The notes: a model not told the origin generated them from the sequence alone. A stretch of DNA of 42,819 nucleotides from Opitutia bacterium UBA6410 (GCA_002437405.1 DJPO01000060.1:1-42819); one strand, 5' to 3'; numbered from the stretch's first letter, positions 24,729 to 32,556 are shown. Numbers and translations: made by a program.

Positions 24729-26165
24729 TCAATACCAGCCTTCGCGCATTGCGGGCTTTATGAGCGCGTTTGCGGCGGGGTTGTTTTTGCAGAGCATCGT
24801 TTCGGGATTCCATTCGATTACCGAATTCGTGCGCAGCGACATATTCCCCAAAATGACGACTTCCGTAAGCTTTGCGGCTTCGTCGAAGTTGGACGCGCAC
24901 TGTGCGACATTTCCGCGGACGGCGTCGACAAAGTTGAGCCTGTGGTCGTTGTTGCGAACGCGCGGGAGAGTCTTGGCAATCTTTTTTGCGTCTGCGGTTT
25001 TCGACTTCGGCAGGACAATCGGAGCGCCCATAAGGTGCATTGCGGGGGAGAAGAGCACGCCCTCAGTTCCGATAATAAACTGCCCGTCGTCGGGGAGCTG
25101 TTCGTAGCCCCTGCCCGACTTCAGATATTCTTCGGGGAGCGGCGGCAGGAAGGACTTGTCATAGCCCGCCTCGAAATTGCCGTCCTTGTCGGGGCGCACG
25201 AAGCCGCTGTACCACTTGAGCGTTATCGGCTTGCCCTGAGAGGAAGTCGAGAAGTGGAAGTTTACGTTGTCTTGAAGCGGAATGGAAATATCCGTGCCGC
25301 CGCGTTGACGCGAGTCCACGCGATAGGGATTTGCGAGGTCGAGAGCTGTCATCGGGACGTCGAGAATGTGACAGCCGATGTCGCCGAGCGAGCCAGAGCC
25401 GAATTTCCAGAATCTGCGCCAGTTAAGCGGCACTACGCGCTTTGTGAAGGAAACCGTGGGAGTGGAAATATTCTGCCATTTGTCCCAGTCGAAGTTTGCG
25501 GGAATCGGGTCGGGAGCCGGCCAGCTCGTGAATCCGCCGGGGCGTTGGTTGACGCCTTTGAGCGGGCGGCAAGTCCACATTACGACTTCCCTGACTTCGC
25601 CGATAAGCCCCGCGGCAATCCATTCCTTGACCGTGCGGACACCGTCGCCCGAGTGGACGAAGTTGCCCATTTGGGTCTTTACACCCGCCGCTTTTGCGGC
25701 GCGGGCGAGCTCGCGGCACTGCCAAATCGAGAAGCAAAGGGGCTTTTCGAGATAGAGGTCGTAGCCGTGCTTTATTGCGGACATCGCAACTGCAAAGTGG
25801 TTGTGATCGGGCGTGCTGATTACGACAGCGTCCATTTTGCCCTTCATTTTTTCGAACATCACGCGATAGTCGATAAAAGCTTCGGCGTCAGAACCCGCGT
25901 ATTTGCGGGCGTTGCCGAAACCGTACTCGCCGCTGTCGACGTCGCAGTACGCTACGACTTTCTGTTTGAGCCCGTTTATGAACCCCGCCATATTTCCGCC
26001 GCCCATCAGCCCCGTGCCGACGAACCCGAGCCTTACGGGAGTTTCGTCGAACTTGGCGTCCTTGGCGTTATCCTGCGCGTGCAGATTGCCCGCAATATAG
26101 GGGAATGCCACTGCGGCACCGCCCATTGTTCCGATTTTCTTTATAAAACTTCTTCTGTTTTCCAT
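24729..26165 (-). CDS. Gfo/Idh/MocA-family oxidoreductase with twin-arginine signal
   Basis: 478 residues from the ATG at 26165. The N-terminus MENRRSFIKKIGTMGGAAVA is a Tat signal (Arg4-Arg5, then SFIKK), so the folded protein with bound cofactor would be exported. The Rossmann domain has GFVGTGLMGGGNMAG (48-62) and the family LEKPL motif with catalytic Lys. The C-terminal domain has GSGSLGDIGCHILD, typical of the long PVC/Bacteroidetes type. The family oxidises or reduces sugar hydroxyls with NAD(P). Its partner downstream is the exported isomerase-like lipoprotein. Confidence 0.9.
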   Translation of the reverse strand: MENRRSFIKKIGTMGGAAVAFPYIAGNLHAQDNAKDAKFDETPVRLGFVGTGLMGGGNMAGFINGLKQKVVAYCDVDSGEYGFGNARKYAGSDAEAFIDYRVMFEKMKGKMDAVVISTPDHNHFAVAMSAIKHGYDLYLEKPLCFSIWQCRELARAAKAAGVKTQMGNFVHSGDGVRTVKEWIAAGLIGEVREVVMWTCRPLKGVNQRPGGFTSWPAPDPIPANFDWDKWQNISTPTVSFTKRVVPLNWRRFWKFGSGSLGDIGCHILDVPMTALDLANPYRVDSRQRGGTDISIPLQDNVNFHFSTSSQGKPITLKWYSGFVRPDKDGNFEAGYDKSFLPPLPEEYLKSGRGYEQLPDDGQFIIGTEGVLFSPAMHLMGAPIVLPKSKTADAKKIAKTLPRVRNNDHRLNFVDAVRGNVAQCASNFDEAAKLTEVVILGNMSLRTNSVIEWNPETMLCKNNPAANALIKPAMREGWY

Positions 26166-26217
26166 ATTTTCTTTCCGAGACGAAAACTTTTCCGTCCCCC
26201 TCTTTAAACGGAAGATG

Positions 26218-26245
26218 TTTTTAACCCAAAAACGGGGCAAGTCAA
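26218..26245 (-). promoter_or_regulatory. Candidate promoter of the Gfo/Idh/MocA gene
   Basis: On the minus strand TTGACT (26245-26240), a 16-nt spacer and TAAAAA (26223-26218) would start transcription near 26211, leaving a leader of about 45 nt. The tandem 13-mers at 26264-26294 lie just upstream. Confidence 0.35.
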
Positions 26246-26263
26246 ACCGCAAAACCGATTTTT

Positions 26264-26294
26264 TTGTTGGACAGTTGAAATTTGTCGGACAGTT
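26264..26294. repeat. Tandem 13-mer direct repeat
   Basis: TTGTTGGACAGTT (26264-26276) and TTGTCGGACAGTT (26282-26294) differ at one base and start 18 nt apart. They sit immediately upstream of the candidate Gfo promoter and after the GDPD terminator, a typical activator-site position. Confidence 0.55.
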
Positions 26295-26308
26295 TTTTTT
26301 CGTTCACC

Positions 26309-26349
26309 AAAAAAATAAAAAGCGGCGGGGTAAAATTGCCCTCCGCCGC
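26309..26349 (-). terminator. Intrinsic terminator after the GDPD gene
   Basis: GCGGCGGGG (26322-26330) pairs with CCCTCCGCCGC (26339-26349) with one bulge. On the minus strand a T-rich tract follows. It lies about 45 nt after the GDPD stop codon. Confidence 0.85.
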
Positions 26350-26392
26350 ACACCGCAACTACGGTTAGATGTTTCGTCGCAATGTCGAAAAA

Positions 26393-27211
26393 TTATTTGA
26401 AGTCGAGCGATTTTACTGTTTCGAAATCGCGATGCAGGCGCGAGGCGTAATTGCTGCACACCCTGTCCACGCCGAGCTTAGCGGCAAACGCCAAATCGTC
26501 GAGGTTCTCAACGTGCCAAACGCCGACCTTCAGCCCCGCCGCCTTGATTTTCGCGACAAAGTCCGCGTTTATGTTCCTGTATCCGCCGATTGCTACTTGG
26601 CTTGCGCCCGCATTTTTCGCGCGTTCGATTATCGGCTCGGGCTTGGCGTTTTTGCCTACCCACACGATAAAAAGGGTTTCGTACTTCGGGTATTTTTTCT
26701 TGAAATCCTTGATAACATCGTCGCGGAACGACGTTATCAGAATGTTCGAGTAGTCCAAGCCCGCCTTGATTCTCGCCGCCTCGACTTTGTCGGCGAATCC
26801 GTCGCCGTAGTGTTTTATTTCGAGCTCGAAAGCTTTGTCTTTGGGGATTACCGCGAGAATGTCGTCGAGCGTCGGGAGCTTGCAGTCGGCGTATTTTTTG
26901 TCGAACTTGTCGGCACACGCGAGCTTGGCGTTTTTGATTTCTTCAGCGGTCAGCTCGCTGGGCTGCTTGTCGATTCCCCAATATTTTTTCAATTCGCCCC
27001 TTTCGTGGCAAATTACCATCGAGCCGTCTTTCGTAAGCCAGCAGTCGGTTTCAATCATAAGCGCGCCCAAGTCGAACGCCAATTTTATGGATTCCACCGT
27101 ATTTTGCGGGGCGAGGGACGGCTCGCCGCGGTGCGCGTGCATTCTGATTTTTTCGCCCGCAAAAAGCGAGCATACCGCCAACAGTAAGGGAATAAATACG
27201 AGCTTTTTCAT
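26393..27211 (-). CDS. Exported glycerophosphodiester phosphodiesterase
   Basis: 272 residues. The signal peptide (about 1-19, ending SLFAG) points to the periplasm. The GDPD barrel has the catalytic pair HRG (His27) and CHER (His69), the metal ligands ETD (Glu54, Asp56) and PQNTVES. It hydrolyses glycerophosphodiesters to glycerol 3-phosphate and an alcohol. C-terminal LGVDRVCSNYASRL matches the end of the barrel. It appears to be monocistronic, bounded by terminators on both sides. No glp transport genes are adjacent. Confidence 0.9.
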   Translation of the reverse strand: MKKLVFIPLLLAVCSLFAGEKIRMHAHRGEPSLAPQNTVESIKLAFDLGALMIETDCWLTKDGSMVICHERGELKKYWGIDKQPSELTAEEIKNAKLACADKFDKKYADCKLPTLDDILAVIPKDKAFELEIKHYGDGFADKVEAARIKAGLDYSNILITSFRDDVIKDFKKKYPKYETLFIVWVGKNAKPEPIIERAKNAGASQVAIGGYRNINADFVAKIKAAGLKVGVWHVENLDDLAFAAKLGVDRVCSNYASRLHRDFETVKSLDFK

Positions 27212-27248
27212 ATTAAAAATTTAACTGAAAAACTACGCGCCGCGCAAC

Positions 27249-27278
27249 AAAAAAACCGCAATGCGTCGGCGTTGCGGT
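27249..27278 (-). terminator. Intrinsic terminator after ispF
   Basis: The 10-bp stem ACCGCAATGC (27255-27264) with GCGTTGCGGT (27269-27278) has a GTCG loop and one G-T pair. On the minus strand it is followed by a T-run (27249-27255). It ends the pyrF-ispD-ispF unit. Confidence 0.92.
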
Positions 27279-27301
27279 CTGATTTTTTGTGTCGAAGATT
27301 A

Positions 27302-27790
27302 TTAGTCTATACGCTCGATGAGGCAAACCGCGTGCGCGCCGATTCCCTCTTTGCGCCCTTCCCAGCCCATCTTTTCGTTGGTCGTCGCCTTGATTCCAAC
27401 GTCGGACGGCTCGACGCCCAGCGACTTTGCGAGAATTTTTTTCATCGCGGGAACGTGCGGGAGCATTTTCGGCGTCTCCGCGATAATCGACGCGTCGACA
27501 TTGGAGACTTTGTAGCCCAGCTTGCGGATTTCCGCAACGGCGCGTTTTACAATCTCCTGCGAGTTGATGTCCTTGCACGAGTCGTCCGAGGGCGGGAAGT
27601 AGTAGCCGATGTCGGGCAAAGCCGCCGCGCCGAGAATCGAGTCGGCTATCGCGTGGCTCAAAACGTCCGCGTCCGAGTGCCCCAAGAGTCCGAGCTTGCT
27701 TTCGATTTCGACGCCGCCGATTACACACCTGCGCCCTTCGACGAGCTGGTGTACGTCGTAGCCGTGCCCTATTCTGAATTGTCCTGCCAT
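27302..27790 (-). CDS. ispF: 2-C-methyl-D-erythritol 2,4-cyclodiphosphate synthase
   Basis: 162 residues, standard size. It cyclises CDP-ME 2-phosphate to MEcPP, releasing CMP; this MEP step feeds IspG. The zinc ligands lie in GHGYDVHQL (Asp12, His14) and LGHSDADVLSHAIADSILGAAALPDIG. The C-terminal motif KATTNEKMGWEGRKEGIGAHAVCL is typical. It follows ispD by 4 nt in the same unit. Confidence 0.97.
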   Translation of the reverse strand: MAGQFRIGHGYDVHQLVEGRRCVIGGVEIESKLGLLGHSDADVLSHAIADSILGAAALPDIGYYFPPSDDSCKDINSQEIVKRAVAEIRKLGYKVSNVDASIIAETPKMLPHVPAMKKILAKSLGVEPSDVGIKATTNEKMGWEGRKEGIGAHAVCLIERID

Positions 27791-27794
27791 AGTT

Positions 27795-28523
27795 TTATTT
27801 TTTGCGTGATAGTAGAAATTCGATGCGCGCGATGTCCTCGGGGACTGTTATTTTCGGGTTCGGCGAAATGTTTTCGACAATGCTAACGCCGATTCCGTCC
27901 GCATTCGCCGCGGCGACATCGTCGGTGACCGCCGCGCCGCTTTCGCGCACTTTTTTGTAGGCGGCGCGGATTTGCGCGAGGCGGAAAACCTGCGGGGTCT
28001 GCATCGCCCAAAGAGAGGGTCTTTCCAAGTCCTCCAAAATCCGCGCGCGCAGATTTTTTATGTCGGAGGGGATTTTTTTTATAGTGTCGCTAACGCGCGC
28101 CGCCAAGACCGCCGCGCCGTCGGATTTTGCAGCGTCGGAGAGTCTCGAAATATTCTCCGAACCTACGAGCGGCCGCGCGCCGTCGTGGATAAAAACCAGA
28201 CTTTCGGCGTCGCAGTTCGATTCGCCGAGCGCAATCAGCGCGTTCAGCACGCTGTCCGAACGCTCCGCCCCGCCCCTGCAAAATACGATTTCAAGGGAGT
28301 TTTGGGGATAGAATTTTTTTACCGCCGCCGCGATTTCGTCGCGCTGGGCGTCGTCGCGGCACGCAAAGACTACGCGCCCGACTTTTCCGCTCTCGAGAAA
28401 CGCGCCGAACGAATGGACGATGACGGGCTTGCCGTCGAGCGGTTCAAGCACCTTGTCGCGCACGCTCGCGCGCATTCGCGAGCCGCTTCCGCCCGCGAGA
28501 ATCACTGCCGCGTCCCTATTCAT
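27795..28523 (-). CDS. ispD: 2-C-methyl-D-erythritol 4-phosphate cytidylyltransferase
   Basis: 242 residues. It makes CDP-methylerythritol from MEP and CTP. The nucleotide loop LAGGSGSRM (9-17) is followed by the catalytic RDKVLEPLDGKPV (Lys24), then FIHDGARPLV, PSLWAMQTPQVF, AVTDD and PNPKITVPEDI, all conserved in IspD. Its start overlaps the pyrF stop by eight bases, so translation is probably coupled. It stands upstream of ispF as in many bacteria, where fused IspDF also occurs; here the two are separate. Confidence 0.97.
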   Translation of the reverse strand: MNRDAAVILAGGSGSRMRASVRDKVLEPLDGKPVIVHSFGAFLESGKVGRVVFACRDDAQRDEIAAAVKKFYPQNSLEIVFCRGGAERSDSVLNALIALGESNCDAESLVFIHDGARPLVGSENISRLSDAAKSDGAAVLAARVSDTIKKIPSDIKNLRARILEDLERPSLWAMQTPQVFRLAQIRAAYKKVRESGAAVTDDVAAANADGIGVSIVENISPNPKITVPEDIARIEFLLSRKK

Positions 28524-29223
28524 CGCCCGCGATTTCCTTCAAAATGTCCCTCGCCGCCTGTGCGGGATTTTCCGCCTTGAGAATCGGACGTCCGACAACG
28601 ATGAAGCTCGAGCCCGCCTTTGCGGCTTTTGCGGGTGTCATAATGCGCTTTTGCTCGTCGGCGGAAGAACCCGCGGGGCGGATTCCGGGGGTTATGAGCG
28701 CGACGCTTTCGGGGAGAATCGAGCGCAGGCGTTCGATTTCGAGCGGCGAGCAGACAAGCCCCTTCATTCCGCTGTCGACCGCCAGCTTTGCGAGAAGCTC
28801 GACCTGCCATTCGGGCTCGAGCTCAACACCCGTTTCGGCGAGCCCGTCGGCGTCGAACGACGTCAACACGGTGACCCCCAGCAGCAACAGGTCGGGATTG
28901 GTCTTTGCGGCGGAATCGAGAGCCGCTTTCATCATTTCGCGCCCGCCGCTCGTGTGGATTGTCAGCATCGAGACGGGCAAAGAGGAGACGCTTTCGACCG
29001 CCTTCGCCACGGTATTGGGAATGTCGTAGAGTTTTAGGTCGAGGAAAATTTTGAACCCCATTGCGGCGACTTCGTTGACAAAATCCGCGCCGTACTTCAG
29101 GTACATCTGAAGCCCGATTTTCACCCATTCAAGCTCTCCGCGCAGCCCGCGCAGCATATCGAGAGCCGACTCGCGGTCGGGCAAATCGAGAGCCAGTATC
29201 AATTTGCAATCGTGTTTTGACAT
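28516..29223 (-). CDS. pyrF: Orotidine 5'-phosphate decarboxylase
   Basis: 235 residues from the ATG at 29223. It performs the last step of UMP synthesis. The signature is complete: Asp13 in ALDLPD, Lys35 in VKIG, the catalytic DLKLYDIPNT (Asp62, Lys64, Asp67), and the phosphate loop TPGIRPAGSSADEQKRIMTP, ending VVGRPI. This is the short class I form. It leads the pyrF-ispD-ispF unit and diverges from ispE across 57 nt. Confidence 0.96.
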   Translation of the reverse strand: MSKHDCKLILALDLPDRESALDMLRGLRGELEWVKIGLQMYLKYGADFVNEVAAMGFKIFLDLKLYDIPNTVAKAVESVSSLPVSMLTIHTSGGREMMKAALDSAAKTNPDLLLLGVTVLTSFDADGLAETGVELEPEWQVELLAKLAVDSGMKGLVCSPLEIERLRSILPESVALITPGIRPAGSSADEQKRIMTPAKAAKAGSSFIVVGRPILKAENPAQAARDILKEIAGDE

Positions 29224-29245
29224 ATTGGCAATTTTGTGGCATAAC
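29217..29245 (+). promoter_or_regulatory. Candidate promoter of ispE
   Basis: A consensus TTGACA (29217-29222), a 17-nt spacer and CATAAC (29240-29245) would start transcription near 29252, about 29 nt before the ispE ATG. The -35 box overlaps the pyrF start codon on the other strand, so the two divergent genes may share control. Confidence 0.5.
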
Positions 29246-29280
29246 CGACCAAAAATTTCAACCAAAAACCTGAAACCGAA

Positions 29281-30153
29281 ATGATAGAAAAATTTTCACC
29301 CTGCAAAATCAATCTGATGCTCGCGATTTTGGGAGTCCGCCCCGACGGCTTCCACGAACTCATCAGCATCGTAGCCCCCACGAAATTCGGCGACACTCTG
29401 AAGGCGCAAATTTCCGACAAGCCCGCAGACTCGCTCGCCTGCAATATGGAGGGGATTCCGCTCGACTCCACGAACTTGGTGATAAAGGCGGCGGAGCTGT
29501 TCCGCGAGGCGACTGGCAGGAGCGAACATTTTGATTTCGACCTGCAAAAACGCGTGCCCGCCGGCGCGGGACTCGGCGGAGGCAGCTCGAACGGTGCGGC
29601 GGCGTTGCTTGCCGTCAACGAGCTTTGCGGGAATCCGCTGCCGATGAAAAAACTTTCGGAAATCGCGGCGCAAATGGGGTCGGATTGCCCGCTGTTTTTG
29701 ACAAATACGCCCGTCGTAATGCGCGGGCGCGGCGAGCGGGTTTTTGCGCTGCGCGGCGAGGCGCGCGAATACATCGAGCGGCTCAAACTCGTAATCTTCA
29801 AACCCGATTTCTCGATAAACACGGGTTGGGCGTACTCGCAGATGAAAGCCAACCCGCAGGACTATATGTCCGAGAACGCGGCGGAATCCGCACTGTCCGA
29901 ATGGCTCGAAAACCCCAGCATTTCGGGGCTGCCGCTCATCAACAATATGCAGATTGAGGCGTTCAAAAAATTCCCCGCACTGCAAATCGTGCTCGACGAA
30001 ATCCGCACGCGCTTCCGCGTGCCCGCAATGATGAGCGGCTCTGGCAGCGCGTGCTTTGCGATTGTAAACAATCTCGAAGACGACGAAATCGCGGAGCTTG
30101 AAAAGCTCGTCAAAAACCTGCTCGGCGAAACTGCGTTGGTCGTCCGCGCTTAA
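29281..30153 (+). CDS. ispE: 4-diphosphocytidyl-2-C-methyl-D-erythritol kinase
   Basis: 290 residues, GHMP kinase family. It phosphorylates CDP-ME using ATP, between the IspD and IspF steps. The N-terminal Lys9 lies in CKINLML, the ATP loop PAGAGLGGGSSNGA spans 93-106, Asp135 lies in GSDCPLF, and the C-terminal MMSGSGSACFAI is the third GHMP motif. It is divergent from pyrF-ispD-ispF, so the three middle MEP enzymes sit back to back. Confidence 0.96.
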   Translation: MIEKFSPCKINLMLAILGVRPDGFHELISIVAPTKFGDTLKAQISDKPADSLACNMEGIPLDSTNLVIKAAELFREATGRSEHFDFDLQKRVPAGAGLGGGSSNGAAALLAVNELCGNPLPMKKLSEIAAQMGSDCPLFLTNTPVVMRGRGERVFALRGEAREYIERLKLVIFKPDFSINTGWAYSQMKANPQDYMSENAAESALSEWLENPSISGLPLINNMQIEAFKKFPALQIVLDEIRTRFRVPAMMSGSGSACFAIVNNLEDDEIAELEKLVKNLLGETALVVRA

Positions 30154-30242
30154 TCCCGCCCGCGCAAATCGCAAAAATCCCGTCAGGCGGAAACGCGAAA
30201 TTCCTTATCATTAAAGAACCCGCATATTAAAATGCACAAAAC

Positions 30243-30271
30243 AAAAAACCGCGAAAATTCGCGGTTTTTTT
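30243..30271. terminator. Bidirectional terminator between ispE and the XRE gene
   Basis: AAAAAACCGCGA and TCGCGGTTTTTTT form a near-perfect hairpin with a short AT loop. The A-run on one side and the T-run on the other allow termination in both directions, serving the convergent ispE (stop 30153) and XRE gene (stop at 30290). Confidence 0.88.
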
Positions 30272-30289
30272 GTCGGAATTTACAAAAAA

Positions 30290-30781
30290 TTATTCCGATT
30301 TTTCGGAAGCTTTTTCGACGGGTTTTTCTTCGACTTTTGTCGCAGCAACCCTACCCCTGCGCTTTTTGGCGGGCATAATCTTGGCGAGATCGCGCTTGCC
30401 CATCGAGCGCAACTGCGCCAAGCGCGCCTTTGCGGCGGCTCTCGGGACGGTTTTGCCGAGCTCCCAGCTGTTGACGCTAAGCGTGCTAAAGCCGAGCATT
30501 TTTGCGAACTGTGCCTGCGAAACGCCAAGCTTTGTCCGCAGCTTTTTTATTCCCTCGGCGTTTATTCTGAAAGATTTTTCCTTGGCGGAATTTTCGCCGC
30601 CTTCCGCCCGATTTTCGGCGGCTTTTGCGGGGGATTGTGGCTTCGGGGCGGACTTCGAGAGAGCCGCGACGATCTTGCGCAATTCCGCTATTTTAGCCTG
30701 AAGGGGAGCAACCGCCATCTTGACTTCCTTGCGGGCAAGACGACGGATTTCGTCATATAAAACACTTTTTATGTCTGCCAT
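30290..30781 (-). CDS. XRE-type helix-turn-helix protein with N-terminal coiled coil
   Basis: 163 residues from the ATG at 30781. The N-terminal third (about 5-42, VLYDEIRRLARKEV to LRKIVAALSK) looks like a coiled coil. A Pro/Ala/Glu-rich linker (43-70) leads to a Cro/C1 HTH at about 76-124: IKKLRTKLGVSQAQFAKMLG followed by SVNSWELGKTVPR. The basic C-terminal tail has KKRRGR. This is a coherent DNA-binding architecture, but no named protein is recognised. Two palindromes at its own start suggest autoregulation. Confidence 0.8.
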   Translation of the reverse strand: MADIKSVLYDEIRRLARKEVKMAVAPLQAKIAELRKIVAALSKSAPKPQSPAKAAENRAEGGENSAKEKSFRINAEGIKKLRTKLGVSQAQFAKMLGFSTLSVNSWELGKTVPRAAAKARLAQLRSMGKRDLAKIMPAKKRRGRVAATKVEEKPVEKASEKSE

Positions 30782-30799
30782 ATATTTTAAAAATATATG
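30779..30799. promoter_or_regulatory. Inverted repeat over the XRE start codon
   Basis: CATATATTT (30779-30787) and AAATATATG (30791-30799) are perfect 9-bp arms around 3 nt. The left arm includes the start codon on the minus strand. A regulator bound here would block initiation, or the RNA hairpin could hide the start. Confidence 0.55.
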
Positions 30800-30811
30800 C
30801 AAATAGTTATG

Positions 30812-30825
30812 TTCATAATTATGAA
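30812..30825. promoter_or_regulatory. 14-bp perfect palindrome upstream of the XRE gene
   Basis: TTCATAATTATGAA is its own reverse complement. It lies 31-44 nt upstream of the XRE start codon, where its promoter should be. Perfect dyads of this size are typical dimeric repressor sites. Confidence 0.55.
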
Positions 30826-30857
30826 AATCAAGCTTTTTGTTAAAAAAAACAAAGAAT

Positions 30858-32102
30858 TTACTTTGCAACAATTATATCGTCCCACGATGTCGTATACGCC
30901 CTGCTGAGCAAATCGCTGCGCATTTTCCACTTTTTGTCGAGCCCCTCCGCGAGCGAAAACACCGTTCCCTTGCCGAACTTGCGGTTGACCGCGTCGATGG
31001 ACGAAAACAGCCTGCTGTGCGCCTGCGACGGGGCAAAAAAATCCCCCTGAACCGCCCCGCTCTCGAGCCCCCAAAGCATCACGCCGCTTTTCTTATAACG
31101 CCTCCCTTTTATATACATATTCCGCAAATACGGGAAAACCGCTTTCACCATTTCGGAAGTGTCGTCGGTCGGGTGCGGAAACGTTATGTTTTCCGCCGAC
31201 ACCCCGCCGTCGAGTTTTTTCGGCGAATATTCGGGATAGTAGACGAAATAGACGTTTGCGCCCGCCGCGCGCTGCCCCTGCGCCCTGAGCTTTTCGGCAG
31301 CCCGCCCCAAATAGTACGCGACCGACTGCGAAAGCGACTCGAAATCCCGCACGGGCGAACCGAAGCACCGCGAGCACGTCAGGCTCTGCGAAAGCCCGTT
31401 GTCGTCGGAATGCGATTCGTCTTTGCACGCCACGCCGCGCAGCTCAAGCGCAGTTCGAACGAGCATTACCCCGTACTTTTTCGAGAGTTTCCCCTCGGGC
31501 GTTTCGGCGAGGTCGCGGGCGGTTAGGATTCTGTCGCGCTCGAGCTTCGGGGCAAGCCTGCGCCCGACTCCCCAGACTTCGCCTACGGGGGTTTGCGCAA
31601 GGATTTCCGAAGGGTTTTCGGGCAGGACGAACACGCCGTCCGACGTCTTTTTGGCGATGTGGTTGGCGATTTTCGCCAAAGTTTTAGTCGGCGCGAACCC
31701 GATTCCGCACGGGATTCCAATCCACTTCAAAATAGTCGCCCGCGCCCGAAGCCCGTAGCCTAAAAAGTCGATTCCGTCCGCCGGATAGACAAAGGCTTCG
31801 TCCACGGAGTACTGCTCTATGTCGGCAAACAGCGCGCCGAGCACCTGCATCAGGCGGTTCGACATATCCGAATAAAGCTCGTGGTTGCCCGAGCGCAGAA
31901 CCAGTCCGAGCCGCGCGATTTTCGGCTTGAGCTGGAAATATGGCGTACCCATCGCAATCCCGAGTTTCTTAAATTCGTTCGACCTCGAGACCACGCAGCC
32001 GTCGTTGTTCGACAAAACCGCCACGGGCTTGCCTTCGAGCGAGCGGTCGAAAACCCTCTCGCAGGAGACGAAAAAATTGTTGCCGTCCACAAGCCCAATC
32101 AT
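30858..32102 (-). CDS. umuC: Y-family DNA polymerase V catalytic subunit
   Basis: 414 residues, near the E. coli UmuC length. It carries out error-prone synthesis past DNA lesions. The palm has Asp6 in GLVDGNNFF and Asp101-Glu102 in YSVDEAF, the catalytic metal ligands at the same numbering as E. coli UmuC. VLSNNDGCVVSRSNEFKKLGI and GIGFAPTKTLAKIAN are UmuC-type rather than DinB-type. The C-terminal little finger and DUF4113-like tail (WKMRSDLLSRAYTTSWDDI) are intact. Its start overlaps the umuD stop by four bases. Confidence 0.95.
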   Translation of the reverse strand: MIGLVDGNNFFVSCERVFDRSLEGKPVAVLSNNDGCVVSRSNEFKKLGIAMGTPYFQLKPKIARLGLVLRSGNHELYSDMSNRLMQVLGALFADIEQYSVDEAFVYPADGIDFLGYGLRARATILKWIGIPCGIGFAPTKTLAKIANHIAKKTSDGVFVLPENPSEILAQTPVGEVWGVGRRLAPKLERDRILTARDLAETPEGKLSKKYGVMLVRTALELRGVACKDESHSDDNGLSQSLTCSRCFGSPVRDFESLSQSVAYYLGRAAEKLRAQGQRAAGANVYFVYYPEYSPKKLDGGVSAENITFPHPTDDTSEMVKAVFPYLRNMYIKGRRYKKSGVMLWGLESGAVQGDFFAPSQAHSRLFSSIDAVNRKFGKGTVFSLAEGLDKKWKMRSDLLSRAYTTSWDDIIVAK

Positions 32103-32500
32103 ACGCGCACAAAGCGGTGGATTACCGCCGTCACGACGCCGAAAACGCTCAAAGTCATCTCGCCCGAAAAGACAATCGGCTTGTACTTCGGGTTCGCGGG
32201 GTGGAGGGCGACCGAGCCGTCGCCGCCGCGCCTCAGATATTTCACGGTAAATTCGTCGCCGACGTATGCCACGATGACATCGCCGTCCTTGGCGTCGAGA
32301 CTTCTGTCGACGACCAGCAAATCACCGTTTCGGATTCCCGCTCCCTCCATGGAATCGCCGCTAACGCGCACGAAAAACGTCGCGGGGCGGTTGCGCACGA
32401 GCAGTTCGTTGAGGTCGAGCGGAGTCTGCAGGTACTGCTCCGCGGGCTTCGGGAAACCCGCCGAAACGGTGTCGGCGACAAGTTGCGCTTTTTTGTCCAT
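32099..32500 (-). CDS. umuD: UmuD-like self-cleaving S24 peptidase
   Basis: 133 residues from the ATG at 32500; a TTG six codons upstream is less likely. The segment SAGFPKPAEQYL holds the probable auto-cleavage site Ala14-Gly15, equivalent to Cys24-Gly25 of E. coli UmuD. The catalytic dyad is Ser50 in SGDSMEGAGI and Lys87 in EFTVKYL. Cleaved UmuD2 joins UmuC to make Pol V. No DNA-binding domain is present, separating it from LexA. Confidence 0.94.
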   Translation of the reverse strand: MDKKAQLVADTVSAGFPKPAEQYLQTPLDLNELLVRNRPATFFVRVSGDSMEGAGIRNGDLLVVDRSLDAKDGDVIVAYVGDEFTVKYLRRGGDGSVALHPANPKYKPIVFSGEMTLSVFGVVTAVIHRFVRV

Positions 32501-32506
32501 AGAAAA

Positions 32507-32541
32507 AATATCGGACAAAAACGCGCGGGCGTCAACCGATA
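32507..32541 (-). promoter_or_regulatory. Candidate promoter of umuDC with flanking inverted repeat
   Basis: On the minus strand TTGACG (32535-32530), a 17-nt spacer and GATATT (32512-32507) put the start point at the umuD ATG (32500). TATCGG (32509-32514) and CCGATA (32536-32541) form a perfect 6-bp inverted repeat bracketing the promoter. It does not match the enterobacterial or Bacillus LexA boxes. SOS control is therefore unproven. Confidence 0.4.
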
Positions 32542-32556
32542 CTTGCCAAAGTTTTC

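Noticed and set aside
30293..30308. TTCCGA-TTTT-TCGGAA as a regulatory site
   Set aside because: It lies inside the 3' coding end of the XRE gene, and these hexamers are common codon pairs in this genome.
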